Shown here: in pieces, positions 14,970 to 24,551 of the stretch | Position numbering within the stretch: position 1 is the first letter of the stretch | How the letters are laid out: every line of letters begins with the position of its first letter | NCBI RefSeq assembly: GCF_009827335.1 | Contig: NZ_WTYH01000001.1 | Location: forward strand, 2,455,501-2,519,500 | From: Aurantiacibacter arachoides | GTDB taxonomy: Bacteria; Pseudomonadota; Alphaproteobacteria; Sphingomonadales; Sphingomonadaceae | Length of the DNA: 64,000 bases | Reading direction: 5' to 3' | Program-made: the position numbers and the translations under genes | Notes under the pieces: generated by a model | Database searches by the model: none | Told to the model about the DNA's origin: nothing | Seen by the model: the letters and a program-made list of their open reading frames with translations, nothing else

Positions 14970-16364
14970 ATGGCAGCACCGGCAAACGGCGCAAACCCGA
15001 TCAACGTCATCAACGACAGTCCCATGGGGACGCGGCAATGGATCGTCGTGGTCCTGATGGTGCTGCTGAACGCGCTCGACGGGTTCGACGTGCTGTCCAG
15101 CGCCTTTGCCGCGCCGGGCATCACCGCGGAATGGAATATCGAGCGCGCGGCGCTGGGCATCGTGCTTTCGGCCGAGCTTGTCGGCATGGGCTTCGGTTCC
15201 GTGCTGCTGGGCGGGGCGGCGGACAAGTTCGGGCGCAAGAACACCATGCTGGTGTGCCTCGTGTTCATGGCTGGCGGCATGTGGATGGCGGGCCACGCGA
15301 CGGGCGTCACCCCGATGGTCATCTTCCGCTTCATCACCGGCATCGGCATCGGCGGCATGTTGGCGGCGACCAATGCCGTCACCGCGGAAAGCACCAACAC
15401 CGCCTGGCGCAAGACGGCGATTGCCGCCTATGTCGCAGGGTATCCGCTGGGAGCGATCATCGGCGGCGTGGCCGCGTCGGAATGGCTGCTGCCCCAATAC
15501 GGGTGGCGCGCGATCTTCGATTTCGGTGCCATCGTCACCGCCGCCCTGATCCCGGTCGTGTGGCTGCTGGTGCCGGAAACGGCTGCCTACCACGCCGCCA
15601 AGGGGAACCTGGCGGGCGTCAACCGCACGCTGGCCGCCTATGGCAAGACGCCGCTGACCGGCTTGCCCGTGGCCGCCACCGGCACGGCCAAGCCCAAGGT
15701 GACGGATATTCTTTCCAACCCGCGCCTGCGCCCGGTCACGCTGCTGCTGGCCTTTGGCTACATGTTCCACACCATCACCTTCTACTACATCCTGAAGTTC
15801 GCAGTGCAGATCGTGTCGGACTATCCGCCCGGCTATCCGCCGCCGGTGGCCGCGACCGTGCTGACATGGGCGAATGTCGGCGGTTTCCTCGGCAGTCTCA
15901 CCTTCGGCTTCGTGATGGGCAAGCTGGGCATTCGCTGGCCGACGGCCCTGATGCTGCTCATCGGCTCGGTCGCGGTGGCCTCGTTCGGGCTTGGCCGCGA
16001 CAGCATCGGCGCCTGGCAATGGGCGACCATCCTGACCGGCTTCTTCACCAATGCGGCCATCAGCGGGTATTATGCCGCCTTTGCGCGCGGTTTTCCCGCC
16101 TATGCACGGGCGACCGGAACCGGCTTCGTGCTCGGCATCGGAAGGCTGGGTGCCGCGGGCAGTCCGATCATTGCGGGCGCGCTGTTCAGCGCGCTCGGCA
16201 ACGACGAACTGTTCACGGTATCGTGCATCATGGCGCTGGGTTCGATCGCCTCGCTGATCCTGTTCCTGAAACTGCCCGAGCGCGAGGGTGACGAGCTTGT
16301 CGCCGACCCCGGAGATGGCAGCCACGATCCCGTCACCGCCCCTGCAGGAGAAACCGTCCGATGA
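14970..16364 (+). CDS. MFS aromatic acid:H+ symporter (AAHS family)
   Basis: 464 residues and twelve predicted membrane segments. The first helix has [10 protein letters not shown], the DGfD signature of PcaK/BenK/VanK-type AAHS carriers, and the 2-3 loop is [11 protein letters not shown]. It should take up benzoate- or vanillate-like acids. The chosen ATG at 14970 follows GGAAGAGG; an upstream frame extension overlaps the MarR gene and is unlikely to be translated. The stop overlaps the formaldehyde dehydrogenase start (ATGA), which physically ties aromatic uptake to formaldehyde oxidation. Confidence 0.88.
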   Translation: MAAPANGANPINVINDSPMGTRQWIVVVLMVLLNALDGFDVLSSAFAAPGITAEWNIERAALGIVLSAELVGMGFGSVLLGGAADKFGRKNTMLVCLVFMAGGMWMAGHATGVTPMVIFRFITGIGIGGMLAATNAVTAESTNTAWRKTAIAAYVAGYPLGAIIGGVAASEWLLPQYGWRAIFDFGAIVTAALIPVVWLLVPETAAYHAAKGNLAGVNRTLAAYGKTPLTGLPVAATGTAKPKVTDILSNPRLRPVTLLLAFGYMFHTITFYYILKFAVQIVSDYPPGYPPPVAATVLTWANVGGFLGSLTFGFVMGKLGIRWPTALMLLIGSVAVASFGLGRDSIGAWQWATILTGFFTNAAISGYYAAFARGFPAYARATGTGFVLGIGRLGAAGSPIIAGALFSALGNDELFTVSCIMALGSIASLILFLKLPEREGDELVADPGDGSHDPVTAPAGETVR

Positions 16365-17473
16365 AATCGCGTGCCGCCGTCGCCTTTGAAGCCAAGCAAC
16401 CGCTGGAGATCGTCGAAGTCGATCTCGACGGCCCCCGCGAGGGCGAGGTGCTGGTCGAGATCATGGCGACGGGCATCTGCCACACCGACGCCTACACGCT
16501 CGACGGGCTGGACAGCGAAGGCATCTTCCCCTCGATCCTTGGCCACGAGGGCGCAGGGATCGTGCGCGAGGTCGGCCCCGGCGTCACCAGCGTTGCGGAA
16601 GGCGACCACGTCATCCCGCTCTACACGCCCGAATGCGGCAAGTGCAAAACCTGCCTGTCGGGCAAGTCGAACCTGTGCACCGCCATTCGCGCCACGCAGG
16701 GCAAGGGCCTGATGCCCGATGGCACGACGCGCTTTTCCTACAAGGGCCAGCCGATCTTCCACTACATGGGCTGTTCGACGTTCTCGAACTTCACCGTGCT
16801 GCCGGAAATCGCCGTGGCCAAGATCCGCCGGGACGCACCGTTCAAGACCAGTTGCTACATTGGCTGCGGCGTGACCACCGGCGTCGGCGCTGTGACCAAG
16901 ACCGCGCAGGTGCAGCCGGGTGACAACGTGGTCGTGTTCGGCCTTGGCGGCATCGGCCTGAATGTCATCCAGGGCGCGAAGCTGGCGGGCGCGAACGTGA
17001 TCCTCGGCATCGACCTCAACCCCGAACGCGAGGAATGGGGCCGGCGCTTCGGCATGACCCATTTCCTCAATTCGCGGGGCATGAGCCGCGAGGAAACCGT
17101 GGCCAGGGTGGTCGAACTGACCGACGGCGGCGCGGACTACAGCTTCGATGCCACCGGGAACACCGAGGTGATGCGCACCGCGCTGGAATGCTGCCACCGC
17201 GGCTGGGGCACCAGCATCATCATCGGCGTGGCAGAGGCGGGCAAGGAAATCGCCACCCGCCCGTTCCAGCTGGTGACGGGCCGCAACTGGCGCGGCACCG
17301 CGTTCGGCGGCGCCAAGGGGCGGACAGACGTGCCCAAGATCGTCGATATGTACATGGATGGCCTCATCCAGATCGACCCGATGATCACCCACGTCCTCTC
17401 GCTGGAGGAGATCAACAAGGGCTTCGACCTGATGCACGCGGGTGAAAGCATTCGCAGCGTGATCGTCTTCTGA
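16361..17473 (+). CDS. frmA: S-(hydroxymethyl)glutathione dehydrogenase (class III alcohol dehydrogenase)
   Basis: 370 residues. Oxidises the spontaneous glutathione-formaldehyde adduct to S-formylglutathione with NAD. Catalytic zinc ligands are Cys40 (GICHTD) and His62 (GHEGAG), with the third Cys in SCYIGCGV near 170. The structural zinc cysteines are C92, C95, C98 and C106. The Rossmann motif GLGGIG lies near residue 195. GGAGAAA precedes the ATG. First enzyme of a complete formaldehyde-to-CO2 chain encoded by the following genes. The position after an aromatic transporter suggests the formaldehyde comes from lignin-compound breakdown. Confidence 0.93.
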   Translation: MKSRAAVAFEAKQPLEIVEVDLDGPREGEVLVEIMATGICHTDAYTLDGLDSEGIFPSILGHEGAGIVREVGPGVTSVAEGDHVIPLYTPECGKCKTCLSGKSNLCTAIRATQGKGLMPDGTTRFSYKGQPIFHYMGCSTFSNFTVLPEIAVAKIRRDAPFKTSCYIGCGVTTGVGAVTKTAQVQPGDNVVVFGLGGIGLNVIQGAKLAGANVILGIDLNPEREEWGRRFGMTHFLNSRGMSREETVARVVELTDGGADYSFDATGNTEVMRTALECCHRGWGTSIIIGVAEAGKEIATRPFQLVTGRNWRGTAFGGAKGRTDVPKIVDMYMDGLIQIDPMITHVLSLEEINKGFDLMHAGESIRSVIVF

Positions 17474-17488
17474 TAGCGAAACACACTT

Positions 17489-17517
17489 TCACAAATCCGA
17501 ATTTTTCGGCTATGTGA
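17489..17517. other. Stem-loop in the gap after the formaldehyde dehydrogenase gene
   Basis: TCACA-aat-CCGAA-ttt-TTCGG-cta-TGTGA: two 5-bp stems separated by a symmetrical 3x3 internal loop. This is the only sizeable gap (108 bases) in the C1 operon. It may be an attenuator, a processing site or, through TCACA/TGTGA, a protein site. Confidence 0.45.
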
Positions 17518-17581
17518 TAAACCAATCAGAATCGCGGTGGCAGGGTTTCTGCCTCACGCGCTCGATTGCAAGGAGAGCGCC

Positions 17582-17962
17582 ATGTTCAGCCACACATTCC
17601 TCGGCACCAACGACGTCGAGAAATCGCGCAGCTTCTACAAGGCCACGCTGGGGGAACTCGGGCACGAGGGCCATGACCTGCCGCACGGAACCGCGTTTCG
17701 CACCGAGGAAAGCGCGTTTATCGTCGCCAAGCCCGCGGACGGTCAGGCGGCCAACGCCGCAAATGGCGGCACCCACGGTTTCAAGGCGAAAACGCCTGAC
17801 GAGGTCGACGCCTGGCACGCGGCGGGGCTTGCCAACGGCGGCACGGACGAAGGCGCGCCGGGCGTGCGCCCGGGCAGCCCCGGCCAGATGTATGGTGCCT
17901 ACCTGCGCGATCCCGACGGGCACAAGATCTGCGCCTTTGCGCCCAACCGGGGCCGCGACTGA
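17582..17962 (+). CDS. VOC (glyoxalase/dioxygenase fold) protein, first of a tandem pair
   Basis: 126 residues. It opens MFSHTFLGTNDVEKSRSFYK, a typical vicinal-oxygen-chelate start with His near the N-terminus, and ends with YGAYLRDPDGHKICAF. AAGGAGAG is placed just before the ATG. It lies between the genes for formaldehyde dehydrogenase and S-formylglutathione hydrolase, so a role with a glutathione adduct (conjugation, isomerisation or scavenging) is plausible but unproven. The next gene encodes a paralogue sharing HAAGLANGG and YGAYLRDP, overlapping by one base (TGATG). Confidence 0.82.
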   Translation: MFSHTFLGTNDVEKSRSFYKATLGELGHEGHDLPHGTAFRTEESAFIVAKPADGQAANAANGGTHGFKAKTPDEVDAWHAAGLANGGTDEGAPGVRPGSPGQMYGAYLRDPDGHKICAFAPNRGRD

Positions 17963-18342
17963 TGTTCACCCACGTCACCCTGGGCACCAACGATCCCGAC
18001 GCTTCCGCCCGGTTCTACGACGCCACCTTCGGCGCGCTCGGCATCGAGGGCGGACGTTCGGGCAGCAGCGCCTACTACGGCGGCTACGATGGCGGCTTCC
18101 TCTCGGTCGGCCCGCCCATCGATGGCGCCGCGGCCACCCACGCCAACGGCGGTACCGTCGGCCTGAAGGCGCGCAGCCAGTCAGAGGTCGACGCCTGGCA
18201 CGCCGCCGGGCTTGCCAACGGCGGCAGCAGCGAAGGAGCGCCAGGCCGGCGCGACATGGGGCCGAACAAGCTGTACGGCGCCTACCTGCGCGATCCCTGC
18301 GGCAACAAGCTGGCCGCCTTTACCACCAATGTGGACGACTGA
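17962..18342 (+). CDS. VOC (glyoxalase/dioxygenase fold) protein, second of a tandem pair
   Basis: 126 residues, MFTHVTLGTNDPDASARFYD at the start and YGAYLRDPCGNKLAAF near the end. The same HAAGLANGG-EGAPG stretch as in the preceding gene shows that the pair arose by tandem duplication. The C-terminal metal-site region has Cys where the partner has Asp (DPCGNK against DPDGHK), so the two may have different activity or form a heterodimer. The start is fixed by the TGATG overlap. Role as for its neighbour: probably glutathione or C1 metabolism, inferred from position only. Confidence 0.82.
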   Translation: MFTHVTLGTNDPDASARFYDATFGALGIEGGRSGSSAYYGGYDGGFLSVGPPIDGAAATHANGGTVGLKARSQSEVDAWHAAGLANGGSSEGAPGRRDMGPNKLYGAYLRDPCGNKLAAFTTNVDD

Positions 18343-18343
18343 C

Positions 18344-19183
18344 GTGACCCTGGAAAAGCTCTCCGAATCCAAATGCCACGGCGGTATGCAGCAGGTCTGG
18401 CGGCACGACAGCGCGACCACCGGCACGCCGATGACGTTCGCCGTGTTCCAGCCCGAGCATCGGGCGACCGAGAAGCTGCCGGTCCTGTGGTGGCTGTCCG
18501 GCCTCACCTGCACGCACGAAAACGCGATGATCAAATGCGAGTACAAGGCTGCCTGCGCGGCACACGGCATCGTGTTCATCTGCCCCGACACCTCGCCCCG
18601 CGGCGAAGGCGTGCCCAACCACGAGGACTACGATTTCGGCCAGGGCGCGGGCTTCTATGTCGACGCGACGCAGGACCCCTGGTCGCGCCATTTCCAGATG
18701 AAGAGCTATATCGAGGACGAATTGCCCGGTGTCGTCGCGGGCGCTTTCGACGTCGACATGGACCGGCAGGGCATCTCCGGCCACTCGATGGGCGGCCACG
18801 GCGCGCTGACCGTATCCCTGCGCAATCCCGGCCGCTTCCGCTCGACCAGCGCCTTTGCCCCCATCGTCAGCCCGCTGAACTGCCCGTGGGGCGAAAAGGC
18901 GCTGACCGGCTATCTCGGTGACGATCGGCAGGCTTGGCGCCAGTACGACAGCGTCGCCCTGATCGAGGACGGCGCCCGCCTTGCCGAGGTGCTGATCGAC
19001 CAGGGCCGCGCCGACGAATGGCTTGAACCGGAATTGAAAACGCACCTGTTCGAGGACGCCTGCCGCAAGGCCGGCATGACGCCGACGGTGCGGATGCAGG
19101 ACGGCTACGACCACTCCTATTTCTTCGTTTCCACCTTCATCGCCGACCATGTCGCCTGGCACGCAGAGAGGCTGAAGGCATGA
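18344..19183 (+). CDS. fghA: S-formylglutathione hydrolase
   Basis: 279 residues, esterase-D family alpha/beta hydrolase. Releases formate and glutathione from S-formylglutathione. The nucleophile is Ser148 in GHSMGGHGAL; the catalytic His is in DGYDHSYFF near residue 259; the oxyanion region is WWLSGLTCTHEN. The GTG at 18344 gives the standard start MTLEKLSESKCHGG. An ATG at 18329 inside the upstream gene is the alternative. The stop overlaps fdsG (ATGA). Second step of the glutathione-dependent formaldehyde pathway. Confidence 0.93.
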   Translation: MTLEKLSESKCHGGMQQVWRHDSATTGTPMTFAVFQPEHRATEKLPVLWWLSGLTCTHENAMIKCEYKAACAAHGIVFICPDTSPRGEGVPNHEDYDFGQGAGFYVDATQDPWSRHFQMKSYIEDELPGVVAGAFDVDMDRQGISGHSMGGHGALTVSLRNPGRFRSTSAFAPIVSPLNCPWGEKALTGYLGDDRQAWRQYDSVALIEDGARLAEVLIDQGRADEWLEPELKTHLFEDACRKAGMTPTVRMQDGYDHSYFFVSTFIADHVAWHAERLKA

Positions 19184-19608
19184 GCGGCAAGACCGAGGCC
19201 CTGGGCGCCATCGTCGCCCGGCATCGCCACCGCGAGGGGCCGCTGCTGCCGATCCTGCACGATGTGCAGGCGCAATACGGCTGCGTCGATGCGGAAAGCG
19301 AGGCGCTGATCGCCAAGGGACTGAACTGGAGCCGGGCGGACGTGCACGGCGTGGTCAGCTTCTATCACGATTTCCGCGCCGAGGCGGATCCGCGCCCGGT
19401 CGTCCAGATCTGCCGTGCCGAGGCCTGCAAGGCGCGCGGCGTGGAGGCTCTGATCGCCATGGCCGAGCAAGCCGCAGGAGAGGGGGTGAAGATTGAAACC
19501 GTCTATTGCCTGGGCCTATGCAGCGCCGGCCCTGCCGCGCGCACGGGCGATGACTTGCACGTGCGACTGGATGCCCGCGGCGTCGCGCAACTGGTGCAAG
19601 ACGCGTGA
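19180..19608 (+). CDS. fdsG: NAD-dependent formate dehydrogenase gamma subunit (NuoE-like)
   Basis: 142 residues with the thioredoxin-like [2Fe-2S] fold of NuoE/HoxE. Four cysteines in the expected places: CRAEAC (first pair) and YCLGLC (second pair). Carries electrons between the formate dehydrogenase alpha subunit and the FMN subunit. Start overlaps fghA and stop overlaps fdsB (GTGA). Soluble, cytoplasmic. Confidence 0.92.
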   Translation: MSGKTEALGAIVARHRHREGPLLPILHDVQAQYGCVDAESEALIAKGLNWSRADVHGVVSFYHDFRAEADPRPVVQICRAEACKARGVEALIAMAEQAAGEGVKIETVYCLGLCSAGPAARTGDDLHVRLDARGVAQLVQDA

Positions 19609-21179
19609 CGATCGTTCGCATTTCCGACGATGCCCTCGCCCGTGCGGCCGGGGCCGACGCGCTGGCGCAGGCGTTCGAGAGCAAGGGCTGCGAGGTGCAT
19701 CGCGTGTCCAGCTGGGGGCTGCACTGGCTCGAACCGCTGGTGGAGATCGATGGTCCCGAGGGGTTCAGGGGCTTCGGCCCTGCGACGCTTGCCGACGTGG
19801 ACGCGATCCTTGACGGCAGCAGCGACAAGGCCGTGGGCGCCATCGCCGACCACCCCTTCCTGGCCGGGCAGGTGCGCCACACCTTCAGCCGCGCCGGCAA
19901 GACCCGGCCGCTCAGCCTGGACGACTACGCGGCGACCGGTGGATGGGCGGGCCTGGAGCGCGCACGCCGCATCGGTTCGGAGGCCATCGTCGAGGAGGTC
20001 ACGCATTCCGGGCTGCGCGGCCGCGGCGGGGCGGGTTTTCCCACCGGTATCAAGTGGAACACGGTGCGGCTGGCACCGGGCGCGCGCAAGTACATCGTCT
20101 GCAACGCCGACGAGGGCGACAGCGGCACCTTTGCCGACCGGATGCTGATGGAAGGCGATCCCTTCGCACTGATAGAGGGCATGGCCATCGCCGCCGAAGC
20201 CGTGGGCGCGCAGCAGGGCTACATCTACCTGCGCAGCGAATATCCCGATGCGATCCGCAAGCTCAACGCCGCGCTGGACCTGTGCGCCGATATCATCGCG
20301 CCCTTCGCCTGCGAGGTGCGCGTCGGCGCGGGCGCCTATGTCTGCGGCGAGGAGACATCGCTGCTCAACAGCCTGGAAGGCAAGCGCGGCGAAGTGCGCG
20401 CCAAGCCGCCGCTGCCCGCGCTCGAGGGCTTCCTGGGCCGACCCACGGTGGTCAACAACGTCCTCAGCCTTGCCGCCGTCCCGCATATCCTCGCAGAAGG
20501 AGGGGCGCAGGCCTATCAGGACGCGGGCTTTGGTCGTTCTCGCGGAACCATGCCCATCCAGCTGGCGGGCAATATAAAGTACGGCGGCCTCTACGAGATC
20601 GGCTTCGGCATATCGCTCGGCCAACTGGTGAACGAGATCGGCGGCGGCACCGCCAGTGGCCGCCCGGTCAAGGCCGTGCAGGTGGGCGGGCCGCTGGGCG
20701 CCTATGTCCACCCCGACCAGTTCGACATCGTCTTCGATTACGAGACGTTCACCGAGGCCGATGCCCTGATCGGCCATGGCGGCATCACCGTGTTCGACGA
20801 CAGCGCCGACATGGGCGAAATGGCGCGCTTTGCTATGGAGTTTTGCGCGGCGGAAAGCTGCGGCAAATGTACGCCATGCCGCATCGGCGCAGTACGCGGA
20901 GTGGAGATCATCGACCGCATCCGCGCAGGCGGACGCAGCCGCGACCGGGTCGAGTTGCTGGGCGTCATGCACAATGCCCCCAAGACCGCCCAGCGAAACC
21001 AGGCAGACGAAATCGCGCTGCTGACCGACCTGTGCGAGACGATGAAGTTCGGCTCGCTCTGCGCGCTCGGCGGCTTCACCCCCTATCCGGTGATGAGCGC
21101 GCTGCGGCACTGGCCCGGCGATTTCACAGAGGATGGCGCGGTGGTCGGCGCCGTGCTGGACGCAAAGGTTGGCGGGTGA
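19605..21179 (+). CDS. fdsB: NAD-dependent formate dehydrogenase beta subunit (NuoF-like, FMN/NAD)
   Basis: 524 residues. The first ~110 are a divergent thioredoxin-like domain. The NuoF part begins with GLRGRGGAGFPTGIKW (FMN/NADH binding), continues with CNADEGDSGTF and GAGAYVCGEETSLLN, and ends with the [4Fe-4S] motif ESCGKCTPCRIG. Passes electrons from formate to NAD. The GTG start overlaps fdsG, and the stop overlaps mobA in the same GTGA fashion. Length and order agree with FdsB of Cupriavidus and Rhodobacter. Confidence 0.93.
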   Translation: MTIVRISDDALARAAGADALAQAFESKGCEVHRVSSWGLHWLEPLVEIDGPEGFRGFGPATLADVDAILDGSSDKAVGAIADHPFLAGQVRHTFSRAGKTRPLSLDDYAATGGWAGLERARRIGSEAIVEEVTHSGLRGRGGAGFPTGIKWNTVRLAPGARKYIVCNADEGDSGTFADRMLMEGDPFALIEGMAIAAEAVGAQQGYIYLRSEYPDAIRKLNAALDLCADIIAPFACEVRVGAGAYVCGEETSLLNSLEGKRGEVRAKPPLPALEGFLGRPTVVNNVLSLAAVPHILAEGGAQAYQDAGFGRSRGTMPIQLAGNIKYGGLYEIGFGISLGQLVNEIGGGTASGRPVKAVQVGGPLGAYVHPDQFDIVFDYETFTEADALIGHGGITVFDDSADMGEMARFAMEFCAAESCGKCTPCRIGAVRGVEIIDRIRAGGRSRDRVELLGVMHNAPKTAQRNQADEIALLTDLCETMKFGSLCALGGFTPYPVMSALRHWPGDFTEDGAVVGAVLDAKVGG

Positions 21180-21706
21180 TCCTCGGCGCTGTCCTCGCTG
21201 GCGGGCAATCCAGCCGCTTTGGCAGTGACAAGGCGCTGGCCAAGCTTGCCGGGCAGACGCTGCTTTCGCGCGCGGTAGCGAACCTGTCACGCTGGTGCGA
21301 TCGCGTCATCGTGGTCGGCCGCGAGGAGGCCCCCGTCCCCTGCCTGCCCGACTGGCCACGCCCCGGCATGGGACCGCTCGGCGGGATTGCCGGTGCGCTG
21401 CGCCATGCCGAGGCCGAAGGCTTTGCCAGCGTGCTGACCTGCGGGGTCGACAGCGTAGACCTGCCGCAGGACCTGCTGGATCGGCTCTCCCCGGCACCGG
21501 CATTTCTTGAATCGCAGCCCGTTATCGGGCATTGGAACAGCGACGCGGCATCGACCGTCTCGGCGCTCCTCCAGAGTGAAGGACGCCACTCGATGCTGGC
21601 TTTCGCCAAGGCCGTGAACGCACGGCCCGCACAAGCCATTCACGCGCCTGCCAACATCAATACGCCCGCAGACCTCGCGGAGCTGGAGCAGACCCATGGG
21701 ATATGA
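21176..21706 (+). CDS. mobA: Molybdenum cofactor guanylyltransferase MobA
   Basis: 176 residues. N-terminal nucleotide-binding signature LAGGQSSRFGSDKA, then RPGMGPLGGIAGAL and the middle region TCGVDSVDLPQDL, as in MobA. Attaches GMP to Mo-molybdopterin; the product bis-MGD is the cofactor of the formate dehydrogenase alpha subunit encoded next. The GTG start overlaps fdsB, and the stop lies 11 bases inside fdsA, so cofactor maturation is translated in step with the apoenzyme. Slightly shorter than typical MobA (about 190-200). Confidence 0.88.
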   Translation: MILGAVLAGGQSSRFGSDKALAKLAGQTLLSRAVANLSRWCDRVIVVGREEAPVPCLPDWPRPGMGPLGGIAGALRHAEAEGFASVLTCGVDSVDLPQDLLDRLSPAPAFLESQPVIGHWNSDAASTVSALLQSEGRHSMLAFAKAVNARPAQAIHAPANINTPADLAELEQTHGI

Positions 21707-24551
21707 AGCCCCGAAGGATTTCGGCACCCCCGCCTCTCCCGCCAGGGAAAAGGTGACGCTCACCATCGACGGGCGCAGCGTCACCGTGCCTGTCGGCACC
21801 AGCGTGATGCGCGCAGCGACCGAATCCGGCGGCAACATCCCCAAGCTGTGCGCCACCGACAACGTCAAGAGCTTCGGTTCGTGCCGGCTGTGCCTGGTGG
21901 AGATCGAGGGGGCGCGCGGCACGCCCGCCAGCTGCACCACGCCCGTGCTGGACGGCATGGTGGTCAAGACGCAGACCCCGCGGCTCGAAAAGCTGCGCCG
22001 GGGGGTGATGGAGCTGTATATCTCCGATCACCCGCTCGACTGCCTCACCTGTAGCGCCAACGGCGACTGCGAGTTGCAGGACCAGGCGGCAAACGTGGGC
22101 CTGCGCGATGTGCGCTACGGCTACGAAGGGGCAAACCACCTCGCCCAGCCGACCGACAATTCGAACCCCTATTTCCACTACGACCCGTCGAAGTGCATCG
22201 TGTGCAGCCGCTGCGTGCGCGCCTGTGCCGAGGTGCAGGGCACCTTCGCCCTCACCATCGACGGGCGCGGCTTCGCCAGCATGGTTTCGGCCGGCCAGGA
22301 ACAGGACGATTTCCTTTCCAGCGAGTGCGTGTCGTGCGGCGCCTGCGTGCAGGCCTGCCCCACGGCCACCCTGCAGGAAAAGAGCGTCAAGGAGATCGGC
22401 CTGCCCGAACGCGCGGTCGTCACCACCTGCGCCTATTGCGGTGTGGGCTGCACCTTCCGCGCCGAGATGCGCGGCGAGCAACTGGTGCGCATGGTGCCCT
22501 ACAAGGATGGCAAGGCCAATCGCGGACACAGCTGCGTGAAGGGCCGCTTCGCCTATGGCTATGCCAACCACCAGGACCGCATCACCAGCCCCATGATCCG
22601 CGACAGCATCCACGATCCGTGGCGCGAAGTGAGCTGGGAAGAGGCGCTGGGCTTTGCCGCGGGCAAGATCGGCGCGATCAAGGCCGAACACGGCGCGATG
22701 GCGCTGGGCGGCATCACCTCCAGCCGCTGCACCAACGAGGAAACGTTCCTCGTCCAGAAAATGATCCGCAGCGTGTTCGGCGCGAACAACGTCGATACCT
22801 GCGCGCGCGTGTGCCATTCGCCCACCGGTTATGGCCTGAAGACGACCTTCGGCACCAGCGCCGGCACGCAGGATTTCGACAGCGTGATGCAGACCGATGT
22901 CGCGCTGGTCATCGGGGCCAACCCGACCGACGGCCACCCCGTCTTCGCCAGCCGCCTGAAGAAGCGCTTGCGCGAAGGCGCCAAGCTGATCGTCATCGAT
23001 CCGCGCCGTATCGATCTCGTGCGCACCCCGCATGTCGAGGCGAGCTATCACCTGCCGCTGCAACCCGGCACCAACGTCGCGGTGCTGACCGCGATGGCCC
23101 ACGTCATCGTTACCGAAGGGCTGGTCGACCGCGATTACATAAACGAACGCTGCGAGGTGGACGCCTACGAGGACTGGGCGCGCTTCGTCTCCGACGAACG
23201 TCATTCCCCCGAGGTGCTGGAGGCCGTGACCCGCGTGCCCGCAGCAGACCTGCGCGCCGCGGCGCGACTTTATGCCACGGGCGGCAACTCGGCGATCTAC
23301 TACGGCCTTGGCGTCACCGAGCATTCGCAAGGCTCCAGCACCGTCATGGCCATCGCCAACCTTGCCATGTGCACCGGCAATGTCGGCCGCCCCGGCGTTG
23401 GCGTGAACCCCCTGCGCGGCCAGAACAACGTGCAGGGCGCCTGCGACATGGGCAGCTTTCCGCACGAGTTGCCGGGATACCGCCACCTCTCGGACGGCGA
23501 AACGCGGGCCATGTTCGAAAAGGACTGGGGCGTCAGCCTCGATCCCAATCCGGGCCTGCGCATCAACAACATGCTCGATGCCGCGGTCGATGGCACGTTC
23601 AAGGCGATCTACATCCAGGGGGAGGACATCCTCCAGTCCGACCCCAATACGCAGCACGTTGCCGATGGCCTTGCCGCGATGGACTGCGTGATCGTCCACG
23701 ACCTGTTCCTGAACGAAACCGCTAACTACGCCCACGTCTTTTTGCCGGGTTCGACCTTCCTTGAAAAGAACGGCACCTTCACCAATGCCGAACGCCGCAT
23801 CCAGCCGGTGCGCAAGGTGATGGAGCCGGCCAATGGGCTGGAGGATTGGCAGGTCACACAGGCGCTCGCCAATGCTTTGGGCGCAAACTGGAATTACAGC
23901 CACCCCAGCGAGATCCTCGACGAGATCGCCCGCCTGACGGGCAGCTTCGCCGGCGTTTCGTGGGACATGCTGCAGGAACGCGGCAGCGTGCAGTGGCCGG
24001 TGAACGAGACCTATCCGGACGGCTCGCCAGTGATGCACATCAACGGCTTCGTGCGCGGCAAGGGGCTGTTCGTGGTCACCGATTACGTCCCTACCGACGA
24101 GAAGACCGGACCGCGCTTCCCGCTGCTGCTCACCACCGGGCGCATCCTGTCCCAGTACAACGTCGGCGCGCAGACCCGGCGCACCGCCAATACAGTGTGG
24201 CACCCGGAGGACCTGCTGGAAATGCACCCCGTCGATGCGGAGAACCGCGGCCTGAAGGACGGCGACTGGGCGCGGCTCGCCAGCCGCACGGGCGAGACGA
24301 CATTGCGCGTCACCGTCACCGACCGCGTGGCGCCGGGCGTGGTCTACACCACCTTCCACCACCCGGCGACGCAGGCCAACGTGGTCACCACCGACTTTTC
24401 CGACTGGGCCACGAACTGCCCGGAATACAAGGTCACGGCCGTGCAGATCAGCCCCAGCAACGGGCCGACCGACTGGCAGGAAACTTACGAAAGCTGGTCC
24501 GAAAAATCGCGCCGCATCGGCAGCGAGCCGGCGATGGAACCCGCCGAGTGA
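21696..24551 (+). CDS. fdsA: NAD-dependent formate dehydrogenase alpha (molybdenum) subunit
   Basis: 951 residues. Domain order: [2Fe-2S] ferredoxin domain (CATDNVKSFGSCRLC), His/Cys [4Fe-4S] region (HPLDCLTCSANGDC), two further [4Fe-4S] motifs (CIVCSRCVRAC and CVSCGACVQAC), the NapA-like cluster CAYCGVGC, then the Mo-bis-MGD domain with Cys373 (CARVCHSPT) as the molybdenum ligand. His follows directly, as expected for oxygen-tolerant FdsA/FdhF enzymes. Oxidises formate to CO2. Last enzyme step of the formaldehyde pathway. Starts inside mobA and ends at fdsD. Confidence 0.94.
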   Translation: MGYEAPKDFGTPASPAREKVTLTIDGRSVTVPVGTSVMRAATESGGNIPKLCATDNVKSFGSCRLCLVEIEGARGTPASCTTPVLDGMVVKTQTPRLEKLRRGVMELYISDHPLDCLTCSANGDCELQDQAANVGLRDVRYGYEGANHLAQPTDNSNPYFHYDPSKCIVCSRCVRACAEVQGTFALTIDGRGFASMVSAGQEQDDFLSSECVSCGACVQACPTATLQEKSVKEIGLPERAVVTTCAYCGVGCTFRAEMRGEQLVRMVPYKDGKANRGHSCVKGRFAYGYANHQDRITSPMIRDSIHDPWREVSWEEALGFAAGKIGAIKAEHGAMALGGITSSRCTNEETFLVQKMIRSVFGANNVDTCARVCHSPTGYGLKTTFGTSAGTQDFDSVMQTDVALVIGANPTDGHPVFASRLKKRLREGAKLIVIDPRRIDLVRTPHVEASYHLPLQPGTNVAVLTAMAHVIVTEGLVDRDYINERCEVDAYEDWARFVSDERHSPEVLEAVTRVPAADLRAAARLYATGGNSAIYYGLGVTEHSQGSSTVMAIANLAMCTGNVGRPGVGVNPLRGQNNVQGACDMGSFPHELPGYRHLSDGETRAMFEKDWGVSLDPNPGLRINNMLDAAVDGTFKAIYIQGEDILQSDPNTQHVADGLAAMDCVIVHDLFLNETANYAHVFLPGSTFLEKNGTFTNAERRIQPVRKVMEPANGLEDWQVTQALANALGANWNYSHPSEILDEIARLTGSFAGVSWDMLQERGSVQWPVNETYPDGSPVMHINGFVRGKGLFVVTDYVPTDEKTGPRFPLLLTTGRILSQYNVGAQTRRTANTVWHPEDLLEMHPVDAENRGLKDGDWARLASRTGETTLRVTVTDRVAPGVVYTTFHHPATQANVVTTDFSDWATNCPEYKVTAVQISPSNGPTDWQETYESWSEKSRRIGSEPAMEPAE

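Noticed and set aside
21657-24362. 901-codon open frame opposite fdsA
   Set aside because: The plus strand encodes a full formate dehydrogenase alpha subunit with all cluster motifs; the minus frame is low-complexity shadow.
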